Source of the DNA: Daphnia carinata
Taxonomy: Eukaryota > Arthropoda > Branchiopoda > Diplostraca > Daphniidae
Length of the DNA: 64,000 nt
Direction of reading: 5' to 3'
Assembly (NCBI RefSeq): GCF_022539665.2
Contig: NC_081334.1
Location: 124,001-188,000, forward strand
Shown here: piece by piece, positions 44,341 to 54,329 of the stretch
How the letters are laid out: each line of letters opens with the position of its first letter
How positions within the stretch are numbered: position 1 is the first letter of the stretch
The notes under the pieces: model-generated
Told to the model about the DNA's origin: nothing
Databases searched by the model: none
What the model saw: the letters and a program-made list of their open reading frames with translations, nothing else
Made by a program: the position numbers and the translations under genes

Positions 44341-46860
44341 CAGACATTTTTCGTAACACCTGAGGCATTAGCAAAAGGTGTCTGGACTTTAACTACCGTT
44401 CCCAACTTATTGCATTTTTGCGCCAAACACAGGCCGACCCTATTTTAAATAAGTAAATAACTCATATATTTTGCCCATAGGTGGCTTTTTCAAATTAAAT
44501 CGGGTGTCTCTTCTTTTTGTGCAGGATACTGTACATTAGCTTTCCTATTACTCTATTTCATTTAATCGTTTGCTTCTGAATGATTTTTCATTTGAACATT
44601 AAATTCTTTTATTCGTTTATTTTTGTTACAGCTGAAGCACCCTAATTTTCTACAAGAATTCAATTCTCTTTGGGCCGAAAAAGAAAAGGACCGCAAAAAT
44701 AGTGACAAAGGGAAGTCAAACTTAAAGCAAACTAGTATAGTTGCACATTTAACGGATAGCGCATAAAAATTTCCACAGATAAGAACTCAGGATGACTTAG
44801 ATAAAGCAATTTTGGTGAGTCTTGAGTCTTGCAATTATACTTAACAGAGACAAATAATTTTCTGGTAAATTTAAACATTGGTTTAGAACCACATCGTCGC
44901 CGATTTGCTTCCTTTTAGCGAAGTTTACAAGGAAGGATTTAAACAGCTTATTGGAGGCTTGATTGGCCCGCTGGTAATCAGAAGTCGCCCCTTTATGGTT
45001 CAACTACTGAATAAGCAGTATGAACAAACCAAGAAGAATTTGTGTTCTGAACTATCGAAAGTCAGTTATGTATCAACAACAGCTGACTGTTGAACGTCCC
45101 ATCGCCGAAGTTTTCTAGGAATGACAGTTCACTAGTTTTAAAAGGAGGAAATTACTCGACAAAACGCTTGCCTCGGAGTCCGTCGAATATTCGGATCGCA
45201 TACCTACGATGTTCTAGCGAAAGCGATTTCCGACATGCACGCCGAGTTCAACATTTCCAAAAAAGTAAATTTAACCATTACTACTACAACGGTTCTAATT
45301 TTTTAAAGGAATATTCCAATTTAGAATATTCCAAGAAGCAAAAAAAGAATCTGAAAGGGAAGCTTGCGATGAAAACCTATTCAGTGAGGAAGATGAGGAG
45401 GATGTTGTGTACATCGAAATCGGGGAAATCTTGGAGCGTCGTGTGGCGGAGAAATTTCTTAAAACATCTAACTCTGAAAGAGGAAACTCAACACTTTCCA
45501 ATGAAGCAGAAGAAGGCAGATATCACACTAATGTATTGGATATTGGATCAGACCAAGAAATCGGCGACGAAGAGGATCACATTCATCTTCCACATATGCG
45601 ATGCACCTGCCACACTTTGAACCTCATCGCCAACACAGATGTCGGGAAAATTTCTAACCGTCAGTTCGTAAAACTTAAAAAGTCTCTGGATTTCAAGTTG
45701 CAAAGTATTTGGAACAAGCATCAGCGTAGCTCTTTGGCATCACATATTATCAAGTCTAAATTGGGCGAACTTTTTGTGATTAACAATGCTACCAGATGGA
45801 ATAGCTACTATGATGGGTTGGTCAAAGTAGAACATTTTATCGACGAAAAAGATGATGAGCTGAAAGATACGTTCGACCATTTAAAAATCCCTAAATTGAC
45901 TGCTGTTGAAAAAGAGTTCTTAAAAGAATTAGTTCGGGTAATGAAACCATTTGCACAAGCCCTAGATATTTTTCAAATCGAGGCAGATATGTCAATTGGA
46001 TGCGTGCTGTCAGTTATTACGTTATTGAAGGAAAAACTGTCTGACACGGAAGAAGACAGAAGCATCTGCCATTGCATTCCTCTTGTTGCCTGCTTATTGA
46101 CAAACATTAGTGCAAGATTTGATTATCTTTTCTGTAACAACCATTTGAGATTGGCATCTCTATCTGAACCTAATTTCAATTTTCTTGGGTCCGAGACGAA
46201 GAAACCAAGCTAACTCATCAAGCTCTTCTCAAGAACGAAGTTAACAGACGAGCTGCTGCCATAGTAGAACAGTAAGTTTTAAAGTATTTTCCATTTCTTC
46301 TCTAGCATCTTTGAATAACGGCTTTTCCTTACAGGAATGACAGTGGAGCTGATAGTTCCCCGAGTAAAAAACGATCAAGTAATAAAACTTTTCTGACTGC
46401 ACTAAAGAAAAGAGCATCTACGGAAGTTAACGAGGCAGATCGTTTTTTAAATGATGGATGTGGGTCCGTTAAATCCTCTCTTAAGGACTTAGATCGTTTC
46501 CCAACCATTAAGAAAATTTTCGTGTAAGTATTTACTGAATAAGTTCTAACTTCGAAGTGTCCTATTAACTATTAGCCCCTTGCCTTTTTGGTAACATTAA
46601 TAATTTTTTTGTATGAAATAGGGAATTCAACAGCGCATTACCATCCTACGCTGCTTTCGAGCGCCTCTTACTGCAGGGCTCTTCTTTGTACCGAAGCGAA
46701 CTAATTTGTCGGATTCCAATTCCGACAAACTGATATTCATGAAGAAAAAAAACGGCGTGTCTTCTAGAAATTGGAAAAGTTTGCCATCGAAGACTCACCA
46801 AAAATGACTTGTGAGTGAATTAGTGGGAAAACACACTGCTATTACTTACAGGTTTAATTT
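44341..46860 (+). mobile_element. hAT DNA transposon (boundaries approximate)
   Basis: Starts about 44341 where A1 gag breaks off (CAGACATTTTTCG) and carries a spliced hAT transposase on the plus strand. Right end not resolved; 46860-47000 is rich in GAGCTTGAGC and its complement, a pattern often seen near hAT ends. No duplication could be assigned. Confidence 0.65.
44620..46800 (+). pseudogene. hAT transposase
   Basis: N-terminal part LKHPNFLQEFNSLWAEKEK (44631-44690), then KQLIGGLIGPLVIRSRPF, and at 45070-45125 TTADC-stop-TSHRRSFLGMT, the hAT first catalytic Asp box with TGG changed to TGA. NGSNFLK (about 45286) follows but its Asp is replaced by Tyr. Main frame 45407-46213: RCTCHTLNLIA (CxxH), ATRWNSYYDGL, FLKELVRVMKPFAQALD. 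Introns by GT..AG at about 46273-46335 and 46524-46621. The C-terminal dimerisation part FPTIKKIF, EFNSALPSYAAFERLL is present. Nonsense and shifts make it inactive. Confidence 0.82.
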
Positions 46861-47337
46861 TTAAAGTAATTGCTTAAAAATGAGTTTGAGCGAACGTGAG
46901 CTTGAGCGAAGCTCAACTTTTTTTTTTTACCAGCTTGAGCTTGAGCTCCGCTCACTTTGAAGCCATGAGCGGAGAGCTTGAGTTAAGCTCGCGTTTCGGT
47001 GAGCTAGTTTCAACTCTGATTATGAGTTATCGATTCTGTACATCAAGTGATTATGATGAGGTGTATTTGTTCACTACAACTGATATTACACATAAGCTGA
47101 CGGTGTAAACTCATTGACGAGACACTTGTGAGTGTCGTCTTTTATAGATATAAGACAATGTCACCCTGGACGTGAAGGGGTAACTTACTAGAAGTAATCA
47201 CGTGATGATGGAGTGACAACTACCGGTTTATCACGTGATGCCAGTGTGGAGTCGGAGTATTCATTATAATTAATAAGAACTGTCCTAGCAACAATGTCAG
47301 CGGCGGCGAGTGCAGAAAGGTTGACATCTGATGGTTA
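46861..47337. other. Unassigned: GAGCTTGAGC-rich DNA and a possible family-A LTR
   Basis: 46870-47010 has inverted GAGCTTGAGC motifs. On the minus strand 47310-47000 begins TGTTGCTAGGACAG after A2 pol and contains CTATAAAAGACG (about 47145), as a 3' LTR with TATA box would. No second copy is in the window, so this stays tentative. Confidence 0.4.
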
Positions 47338-48653
47338 TCAATAGGTCTTGTTGATTGGCGGCACTCGTTTTAGATATGCCCTCATCACAATCCAAGAAAA
47401 GATTTCCATCTCAAACTGTTGCAGGAATAGAAACCATCGAGCTAATCTTCCCGTCGGCTCTCTTATCTTCTGTATGTACTGCAGGGGTCTTTGATCGGTC
47501 ACTACTACGAAACTAGTGCCGTATAGATACTGGAAGAACGACTTTACCGAATGGATAATAGCGTATTCTTCTTTTTCTGCTGTACACCATTTTAGTTGCA
47601 CAACTGTTAGGTGTTTTGACGTATGAGCGATGGGATGCTCTAAAGATTTACTTAAATCCTCTGTCGATTTATCGACTGCTCTTGAGTCATCAGGTGGCTC
47701 TTCATCGGGCTCTGGGTTAGCATTTGGATGGGGCATCTGAGAAAGAATTCCGAATACTCCGTACCCACACGCATCCGTGTGTAAGATGAAAGGGCGCGCA
47801 AAATCCGGGTACGCGAGGGTAGGGGCGCCACATAAACAGTCTTTTATGTCTTCAAAAGCGCCAGTTTCCTCCTGCCCCCATTGCCATGGTACTGCGCTTC
47901 TCATGAGCCGCATGAGCACATCGGCGAACTAATTAATGAAACGTCTGTAATAATTTGCTAGGCCTAGGAAAGCCCTAAGTTGGTCCGGGTTTTTCGGTGC
48001 CGCGTACTTTTTACCGCCGTTATCTTGTTGGGATCTACCATGACCCCTTTTTCTGATACGATATGACCCGTATTTTTGCATTGAGGCCGTTCGCCTGCAA
48101 GAGGCGGAATGTGAAGGTTAGATGTTCAAAATGTTGGCTTACGCCTTTGCTGTATATGATGATGTCGTCGATATACACCATCACACTTTTTCCTATCAAG
48201 GATTTAAGAACAATCTCCATCGTTCTTTGAAAGGGGCTTAGGGCATTGCATAGCCCGAACGACATCCTAGTATACTCGAAGTGTCCTGATTCTGCTGTAA
48301 ATGCAGTCTTATGAATATCTTCCTCGGCTATCTCGATCTGCCAGTACCCAATGAACAGGTCGAGAGTTGAAAATCGTTTTGCTTCATGCAATAGATTCAG
48401 CGTATCCTCTATTCTAGGTACAGGATAGCGATCTTTTACAGTGACCGCGTTTAAGTCTCTGTAATCCACACAGAGTCTTAATCCCACCTGATTTCTTTTT
48501 CACCATTACTATAGATACCCTGAAAGCGCTATGGCTTTCTCTGATGATGTTATATTTTATTATCTCTTCTATTTGCTGACGTGCTATTGGTTTAATAGCT
48601 GCTGGGATCCTATAGGCTCCTCTTAATTTTGGATTTGCTGTTGTTTCTATCAT
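47338..48653 (-). pseudogene. pol: A2 reverse transcriptase and RNase H
   Basis: RT: TTANPKLRGAYRIPAAIKP, VSIVMVKKKSGG, then frame 48487-48035 LCVDYRDLNAVTVKDRYPVP, STLDLFIGYWQIEIAEED, MSFGLCNALSPFQRTM, MVYIDDIIIYSKGV (YIDD intact). A deletion removes the thumb start. RNase H frame 47919-47338: HTDACGYGVFGILSQMPHP, the acidic insert PNANPEPDEEPPDDSR, LEHPIAHTSKHLT, AEKEEYAIIHSVKS, TDQRPLQYIQK and GRLARWFLFLQQFE. The ~35-residue acidic insert is in both A copies and so is a family trait. Confidence 0.88.
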
Positions 48654-48708
48654 ATGTACGTTCGTACATCCGAATTCTATTAGCTAAGACGCAAACACTG
48701 ATCTGTGG

Positions 48709-49200
48709 TTATTTAAAACTTGTTCTATCTCTACTCTGTCCGTTCTTTAGATGTGACAGTTCGAAGATTACGGTTGAACTCTCTTTAATGTTATATATTG
48801 GATTTCCTATCTTTCTAAGGCTAATGACGGACTCAATTCCGTTCAATACTAGTGTTAATTTTTTATTGGCTATATCGATTGTTGTTTTATATTTCTTGAA
48901 AAAATCTACTCCCAAGATGCAATTCTCCTGGGTTTCGAGTAACACGAAGAAGTCGTGTTCTAAGCTACAGTTTGGTGTTAGTTTGATACTTAATTTGAAA
49001 CATCCTAAGGGGTACGTTATATTTCCTGACGCTGATACAAACAATCGGTTAGTTCTGATATCTAATGCAATTAGAATAGCCTTATGGGGTAAGTAAAGCG
49101 AACTTTTCTGACGAAATCATACTAGCTGCTGCTCCCGTATCTACTAGAGCTTGCGTTTTCTGGTTGCTAAATTCAACTGGTATTCTAATTAGTCTACATG
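48709..49200 (-). pseudogene. pol: A2 protease
   Basis: Active site ALVDTGAAASMISSEKF at about 49152-49100, and frame 49044-48709 with GCFKLSIKLTPNCSLEHDFF, ENCILGVDFFKKYKT and LNGIESVISL. A shift near 49060 separates the halves. Full-length otherwise. Confidence 0.82.
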
Positions 49201-49209
49201 ATTGCTTCT

Positions 49210-49617
49210 TCGTTCCTACTCCATTTTTTTCTGTAGCCTTTTCGGATTTTTGGTCCGAAAGTCCTTTGCTATGTGCCCTGTATTGAGACCTCTATGACAA
49301 GTTATAGGATCTTCCTTAATATTGCCTCATGCTCTTCGTTTCCTTGCGAGGTCCGCTGAGGGGTGCGGGGTCTTTGATATTGGTCTTTCACTGTAACGCT
49401 TTGTTCTGGATTCGCTTCTATCTCTATCCTGGCATGTTTTATTCTGATATCTTCCCCGACTATAGGATCTGTCTCGTGATTCGGAGCGGTTTCTGTCGTA
49501 GAATCTGTTTCGGTTATAAGAGCGATCCCGGTGATCTCTATTATACGAGTTATTCCTTGACGGTTGTCTATCCTCCCACTTTACAGTATTATATCTGGAT
49601 GGGTTCCTACTATACAA
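49210..49617 (-). pseudogene. gag: A2 gag, C-terminal RS-rich tail
   Basis: Frame 49617-49327 starts at the LTR boundary: PSRYNTVKWEDRQPSRNN, then Arg/Ser/Tyr/Asp repeats (NRSESRDRSYSRGRYQNK) and KRYSERPISK. A degenerate zinc knuckle (TCHRGLNTGHIAKD, about 49305-49260) follows. A1 has the same tail, so it is a family-A feature. Confidence 0.72.
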
Positions 49618-49810
49618 GTTTCAAATCCCGTATATTTCGAGTGAGTTGCAGACAACTCCGAATTGCAATGTACAAACATGCGGTATTTATACTAAGACAA
49701 GACACAAATATCAAGGTAAAATGGGAGGGATTACATTCACCTTTACTTGTTAAATGCTTGAGGGGTGTAAGAGGCGGGGCTTCCTTTGGTTAGCCTTTGG
49801 GCTCGTTACA
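49611..49810 (-). repeat. Family-B LTR, 3' LTR of B3
   Basis: About 200 bp; ends CTCGTTACA at 49810, next to a polypurine tract. Left flank is A2 gag. Confidence 0.86.
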
Positions 49811-49826
49811 CTCCTTCCCCTCTTCG
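49811..49826 (-). other. Polypurine tract before B3 3' LTR
   Basis: Minus-strand CGAAGAGGGGAAGGAG, same tract as at 27528. Confidence 0.8.
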
Positions 49827-50181
49827 ATAAAAGAATTGGTCCACCAATTTGTGTTTGGTTTCTCCATCACCGGTTACAGTTGCTGCTACGAATGAATAAT
49901 ATAAATTGCTCCTCCACCGAAAAGAATTGGTCCGTATTTTTCTTCACTGGCTAAAAGTATTACTACATATAAAATTAAAAAGAGTTGCTGGTGATTTTGT
50001 TTTCGTTCTTCTCGTTTTTATTCTTGCTCTTTCTCCGTTACGGTATTTCCCTTGCGGTGATATTCTAGTTGTGCCTTCTTTTCTTCTAGTCTTGGTTAGG
50101 AAATTACCCTTATTACTTTAGTTATTAGAGTGTTTCGTTCTTTTTTACTTTTTTATTTAGTGTACCTGATTTAGGCGTGCC
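49827..50181. other. 3' untranslated part of B3 ankyrin gene
   Basis: Shares GAATTGGTCC and GTTGCTGCTA text with 27543-27837. No gene seen; a duplicated GAATTGGTCC (49834 and 49922) suggests a small tandem duplication. Confidence 0.6.
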
Positions 50182-51310
50182 TCATAGGGAATCTTTAATT
50201 CTTAAATCTGCTCCATGTCGAAGAAGTAGTGACATCAGATCAATGCGGTTGTATGCGACTGCACAGTGTAGGGCGGTGCGGCCTGATTCTTCTTGTTTGT
50301 TTATGTTGATTGTTCTTTGTGCACAGATTTGTATGGCAAGATCTTCTGAGCCATACTGGGCTAGGTAATGTAAGACGGTATCGCCACCCACTGTCGCAAT
50401 GTTGATATTGGTTGATGTCCATATCATCCTCGCACATTACTCATATTCATACGCAATCGCCACCATTAACGGGGTTTCATCTTTTGTGTTGCGGGCTGTA
50501 AATTCGCAGTTGTTGTGTTTGAGTATCCGTATTAATAGCAAATCGTTATCAGTATCCGTATTAAAAGCAAAGCGTTACTGGCTGCTGCGATGTGGCCAAT
50601 TGTTTTTCCTTTCTGCATCTTTTCCGGATTTGCCCCGAAGGACAATAGGAGATCAGTTACATCAGTCATCACACCTACTTCTTTGTTCACTTGTGTGGAG
50701 GGGTGTAAATCTGTCTTCGGTGGCCATTCGTTGTCTTGGCCATCCCCGGTGAGTTTTTAATTTGTTGAGGATGCGCTCCCTCACTCTATGTAACACTCTG
50801 GCTACTGATACAGACGCTACTGTCTTCATTCGGCAATTTTTGCATTTATCCGTTTCCCACGATTGGCTGTAGGATTTTTTACGTTTTTGAGGTGCTGTAC
50901 ATTTCAGATTGTCATCACTGTCGTATCCTATTGTAAAGTCGACACTGTATTCACTTTCCTTATCGGGTGCTATTCCACTAAACGGTACCATTATTTTAGC
51001 GTCATCGTCCTCATTTTATTCACTACGTGCGTCTAGCTTTTCTTTGTGAATCTTTTCGGAACTGACACTTTCCATATCTGGTTCCACTTCACTGTACGCC
51101 GTGTATCGCACTATTTTGTTGTTTTCCTTTGCACTTGGTTCACTATTCGCATCCGGTTTTGCTTCGCATTTCTGATGGTTATCTTCACTTTTGGTATCGC
51201 TAATAGTGATCAGCTCGTACACCTTCTATAGCTTTCGTGGTAGGATGGCCACTTTCTTCTTTAAAACTTAGGCATTGAAGTTATTTGCCATTGTTGAGAT
51301 GAATTGTTTG
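50182..51310 (-). pseudogene. Ankyrin-repeat gene of family B, copy in B3
   Basis: Minus-strand frame 51222-51016 (YELITISDTKSEDN) and 50991-50662 (same frame, one TAA between), with FSGIAPDKESEYSVDFTIGY and CKNCRMKTVASVSVAR, then ankyrin units: FTPLHTSEQRSRCDD, a middle part in another frame, and 50427-50182 with GGDTVLHYLAQYGSEDLAIQ, GRTALHCAVAYNRIDLMSLL and HGADLRIKDS. The stop lies at a different place from that in B2, and there is no 155-bp duplication, so the two copies decayed independently from an intact gene. A small duplication (GTATTAA...CAAA, about 50530-50570) causes a shift. Confidence 0.75.
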
Positions 51311-51989
51311 AGTTTTGGAGCGCCTTTTTAGCGAGACTTTGCGGAGGTTATGCCATTGAAGCACTGAGAAGAGTCGTGGTTTTGCAACTTGCAAAAACTT
51401 GCATGTTTAAAGCTCTCCATTTTTGTTCATCCTTTGGTATCAATTTGTTCTCTCTTTGTCCTTACATTGTTCTCTCTTTGTTCTATAGTTTCTTCAGGTG
51501 TTTAACCTGACCCCTTTTTCATTCTTGCTTCTTTTTTTTATTCTCCTTGATTAGAGTCTTTTGTTTCCTTTATTTTTCATGTTGAGATTACATATGAGTT
51601 AGCCTAGGGCTATTAGTGTAATTGTCTGTTCGATTCGTTTTTGTATTTTCTTCTTCTTTATCCCATGCTTTGAATTAGTCTTTGTCGCTCTCTTGTAGAG
51701 GTCACACCACCTGCTCTGTTGCTCTTGCTTGTCGTGTTTTCTATGGAGTTGTTTGAATATGTGTATGTTTTGCGGTATCGATCTCAAGTCGATACTGCAT
51801 TGTAGGCTTCTGATGCCGCGATCTATCACTCTCCTGAAAGTCTTTTCTGTAGATCCCGGTCCGAAGATCGAAGCCTATTCCTCAGGCTTATTTCAACTTG
51901 CCTTCGAACGTCCAGATTCACCGCCACGGGACTTGTTTTACTTTCTCTTTTTTTCCGGTTTGTTGTAACAATAATCCATTTTTCTCAGG
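51311..51989. other. Spacer between divergent ankyrin and antisense ORFs
   Basis: T-rich on plus. A plus-strand frame 51729-51968 with FERPDSPPRDLFY could be an upstream exon of the antisense ORF: it is followed within 20 bp by a pyrimidine tract and TTTTTCTCAG (51980-51988), a good 3' splice site. No donor is convincing. Otherwise no gene seen. Confidence 0.4.
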
Positions 51990-52226
51990 AATCATCTTGG
52001 GTATGCGCGCCATCGCAACATCTACCTAATCAGGTTCGCCCGATTCCTTTGGTGGCTGGAGTCGGGTGAGTATATTTATCACCCCACTCCGACTTCTTCT
52101 CGGTTGATGAGTGAGCTTCTCCAGGAAGACCATGATGATCGTCTAGCCATCCGGCATGTAGCCCAGATCTACAACTATCTGCTCCATGGTGAACCTCTTC
52201 CTGAGCGTGATTCTTCGGGCGGCTAA
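51990..52226 (+). CDS. Antisense ORF of family B (B3 copy)
   Basis: Open from a likely acceptor at 51988 to TAA 52224-52226, antisense to B3; first in-frame ATG at 52107. Text: NIYLIRFARFLWWLESGEY, then LLQEDHDDRLAIRHVAQIYN and PLPERDSSGG. B1 preserves the last 35 codons and the stop without indels, with 10 of 17 differing codons synonymous. It is divergent from the ankyrin gene. It may be the last exon of a small gene on the opposite strand of the element. Not recognised; a chance open frame is made unlikely by the substitution pattern but the sample is small. Confidence 0.5.
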   Translation, partial: NHLGYARHRNIYLIRFARFLWWLESGEYIYHPTPTSSRLMSELLQEDHDDRLAIRHVAQIYNYLLHGEPLPERDSSGG

Positions 52227-52596
52227 TTTTCTTTTTTTTTTTTTTGCATTTTCTTGTGCTTTTATTTTTATTTTTGGTTTTGTTGGTTAGCTTAGTCAGG
52301 AATACAATTTTCTTATCTGAATTTTATTTGGTGGTTATTTTTTATTTATTTATTTTTTCAAACTGATGGATAATGGTAACCTTACTGGAGTTTTGCATCT
52401 ACTTAATGGGTAGTATTTGTTCATTGTTTGTTTAGTTTTAGGTTATGGGTGAGTAAAAATATTTTTTTTTCTTTAGGATCTTGGGGCCTTATTTTTTGGT
52501 TGGTGTAGTGTTGCCCGTTTCTGGCATGCAACGGCATAGATCTTCCTAGACCATGCCATATCCCACGAGGTAAGTGCATGTAGTGTGTTTTCCCGT
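52227..52596. other. B3 post-env sequence without gene
   Basis: T-rich (TTTTTTTTTTT near 52240) with AT-rich DNA matching B1 26690-27200 in reverse. It may include env 3' untranslated sequence. Confidence 0.6.
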
Positions 52597-52902
52597 TCAT
52601 CCTTTTGATGATTCTGTTTCTTCAATAGGTGGATAAATTCCTTGATCCGGTGCGCTTGGTCGTGGTGGGCGTACTTGACCGTGCCTTTCTGTTGTCAGCG
52701 GCGCAGGAGCGGACGTTCTTATGAACGGTTGTTCGATAACCATGTCTGGATGATAGGTTGGTTCTCGTACTGGTATCACCGAGGTGAGTTCATGTTCTTC
52801 CTCTACGCTATCATCGAATTTTCTCGACCTTCGGCTTCTGGGGATACGCTCTTTAATTTTCGGAAAAGGGTTGCTCACAACGAAGATCCGTAAACATACT
52901 AG
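52597..52902 (-). pseudogene. env: B3 env, cytoplasmic tail
   Basis: Frame 52893-52597: SNPFPKIKERIPRSRRSRK, EREPTYHPDMVIEQPF-like tail and APAPLTTERHGQVRPPRPS, matching B1 26430-26675. It is the cytoplasmic part after the transmembrane helix, separated from the rest by E2. The tail contains PTYHP and Pro-rich motifs, possible late-domain-like sequences (inference). Confidence 0.78.
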
Positions 52903-53540
52903 GGTAGCCGGTGAAATAGGACTGAAACGAAATAGGACTGGAGAAATAGGACTGAAAATTTCCAGTCCTATTTCTACCGGAGGAATAGGACTGGGAGAAA
53001 TAAGACTGACTTTTTAAAATTTTTAGGACAGTCCTATTTCTCCATGGCATCAGTCCTATTTCTCCTCGGCATCAATCCTATTTCTCCTTAGAAATAGTCC
53101 TATTTATTTTATTTTGTTCCAATAGGAACGATATGCCTCCAATTCGGTATGCAACTTATTGCGTAAGAGCGTCGGCTTATATCCATTTCCCTTTGTAAAA
53201 AGCCGATGGTGTTAACTCATAACTTAAATGGTTCACCAAACATTTATCTTTTATCCTATTTTAATTTAAATTGCAGGGGACCATTAAATATGTTATATCT
53301 AATATAGTTCATTTAATAAAATACTACAACGGCCACACCAGAAATATTTATTAAATTTATTTTAATATTTAGTGCACAAATAACTTTTCCAGTTGCACTC
53401 ATGTTGTACTTGCTCATACAACTGTCAGCAACGAATAACAAGCAAGTCTTACCATATCGGTAGCGCTCTAACCTGTGACAATTGTAGTCCTATGTTCGAT
53501 TCTCCGTGGTTACATTTCTTCTGAGGTTTTTAATAACATT
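52903..53540 (+). repeat. Left inverted arm of E2
   Basis: Inverted counterpart of 58090-58700. Near the tip, repeated AATAGGACTG units. At 53448-53520 a tRNA-like block: TACCATATCGGTAGCGCTC (A-box-like) and TGTTCGATTCTCCGTGG (B-box-like), about 40 bp apart. Confidence 0.85.
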
Positions 53541-54329
53541 TGAGGTTAAGTTAACTATGAATAGCAGAAGAATGTTAATGAATCTTCGCCTGTATGAAAG
53601 TTAGTTCCTCACCACGAGGAAGAAGAACTGTTGAGATACAAGAGAGTGGATGAGAGAGGAGATGGAAGATAACGGTAGATGGGCGAAAAATAAATTATTT
53701 GTAATTTAACATTTTAACAATTCCTCAACTTCTTTACCAAGAAGAGGATTCTACCACCGAAGTGGATGGCCGAGCATGACATTGCATTACTCATCAAGTG
53801 ACGTATGCCAAAGGATTAAGTTAATATTTATATTGACTTTGAAATAAAATTGATGAAGAAGATTTATGGGTGCTAAAGCCGAGGAAGTTGAAGATGGTTG
53901 CCGGCGGCGAATAGAAAGAAGAGATTTGCAGAAGTAAAAGATCACCGGCTTTAGCAGATTAAAACTTATGGGTGCTTAAGACGAAGATGTCGAAGATTTT
54001 TGCCGGCGGCGAATCGAAAGCAAAGATTTAGGAAGGTCAGAGAGCTTCGGACTAAGCAGCTTAAGACTTATGGTTGCACCACATTTAATGACTACTCCAT
54101 ACGACCTTGTATCCCGGAAGCTGATGACGCTTGCCTGCGGCGAATTGAAAGAAAAGGTTTACGTAAATCCAGGTAATCTTCACTCACCGCAACAGCAAGA
54201 AGTGCTTCCTTCCTATTTCCCGAGAGGTGTAATGGCGTTTGGCTCCTCCCCTTTTTGGCCGACTATATATATGGATACAATAATACCATACAACTTTAAT
54301 AGTTCGTCTTAGACTTAAGACTCGAAGAT
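53541..54329 (+). promoter_or_regulatory. E2 transposase upstream region: motif array and TATA box
   Basis: Three copies of TTGCCGGCGGCGAATNGAAAG at 53897-53918, about 54000-54020 and 54131-54151, then CTCCTCCCC and TATATATA (54264-54271). Spaced GC-rich repeats upstream of the promoter are candidate transposase-binding sites (inference). The open frame 54070-54312 is shared with E1 but overlaps the promoter, so I do not call it a gene. 53541-53890 shows nothing else. Confidence 0.55.

Larger units (their letters stand above)
47338..49610 (-). mobile_element. Gypsy element family A, copy A2
   Basis: Minus strand: gag tail, protease, RT, RNase H. Overlaps in content with A1, so it is a separate copy. 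The B3 3' LTR sits in its gag at 49611. Integrase missing. Confidence 0.8.

Noticed and set aside
54070-54312. ORF upstream of E2 transposase shared with E1
   Set aside because: It overlaps the motif array and TATA box; only a few substitutions separate the copies, so conservation is uninformative.
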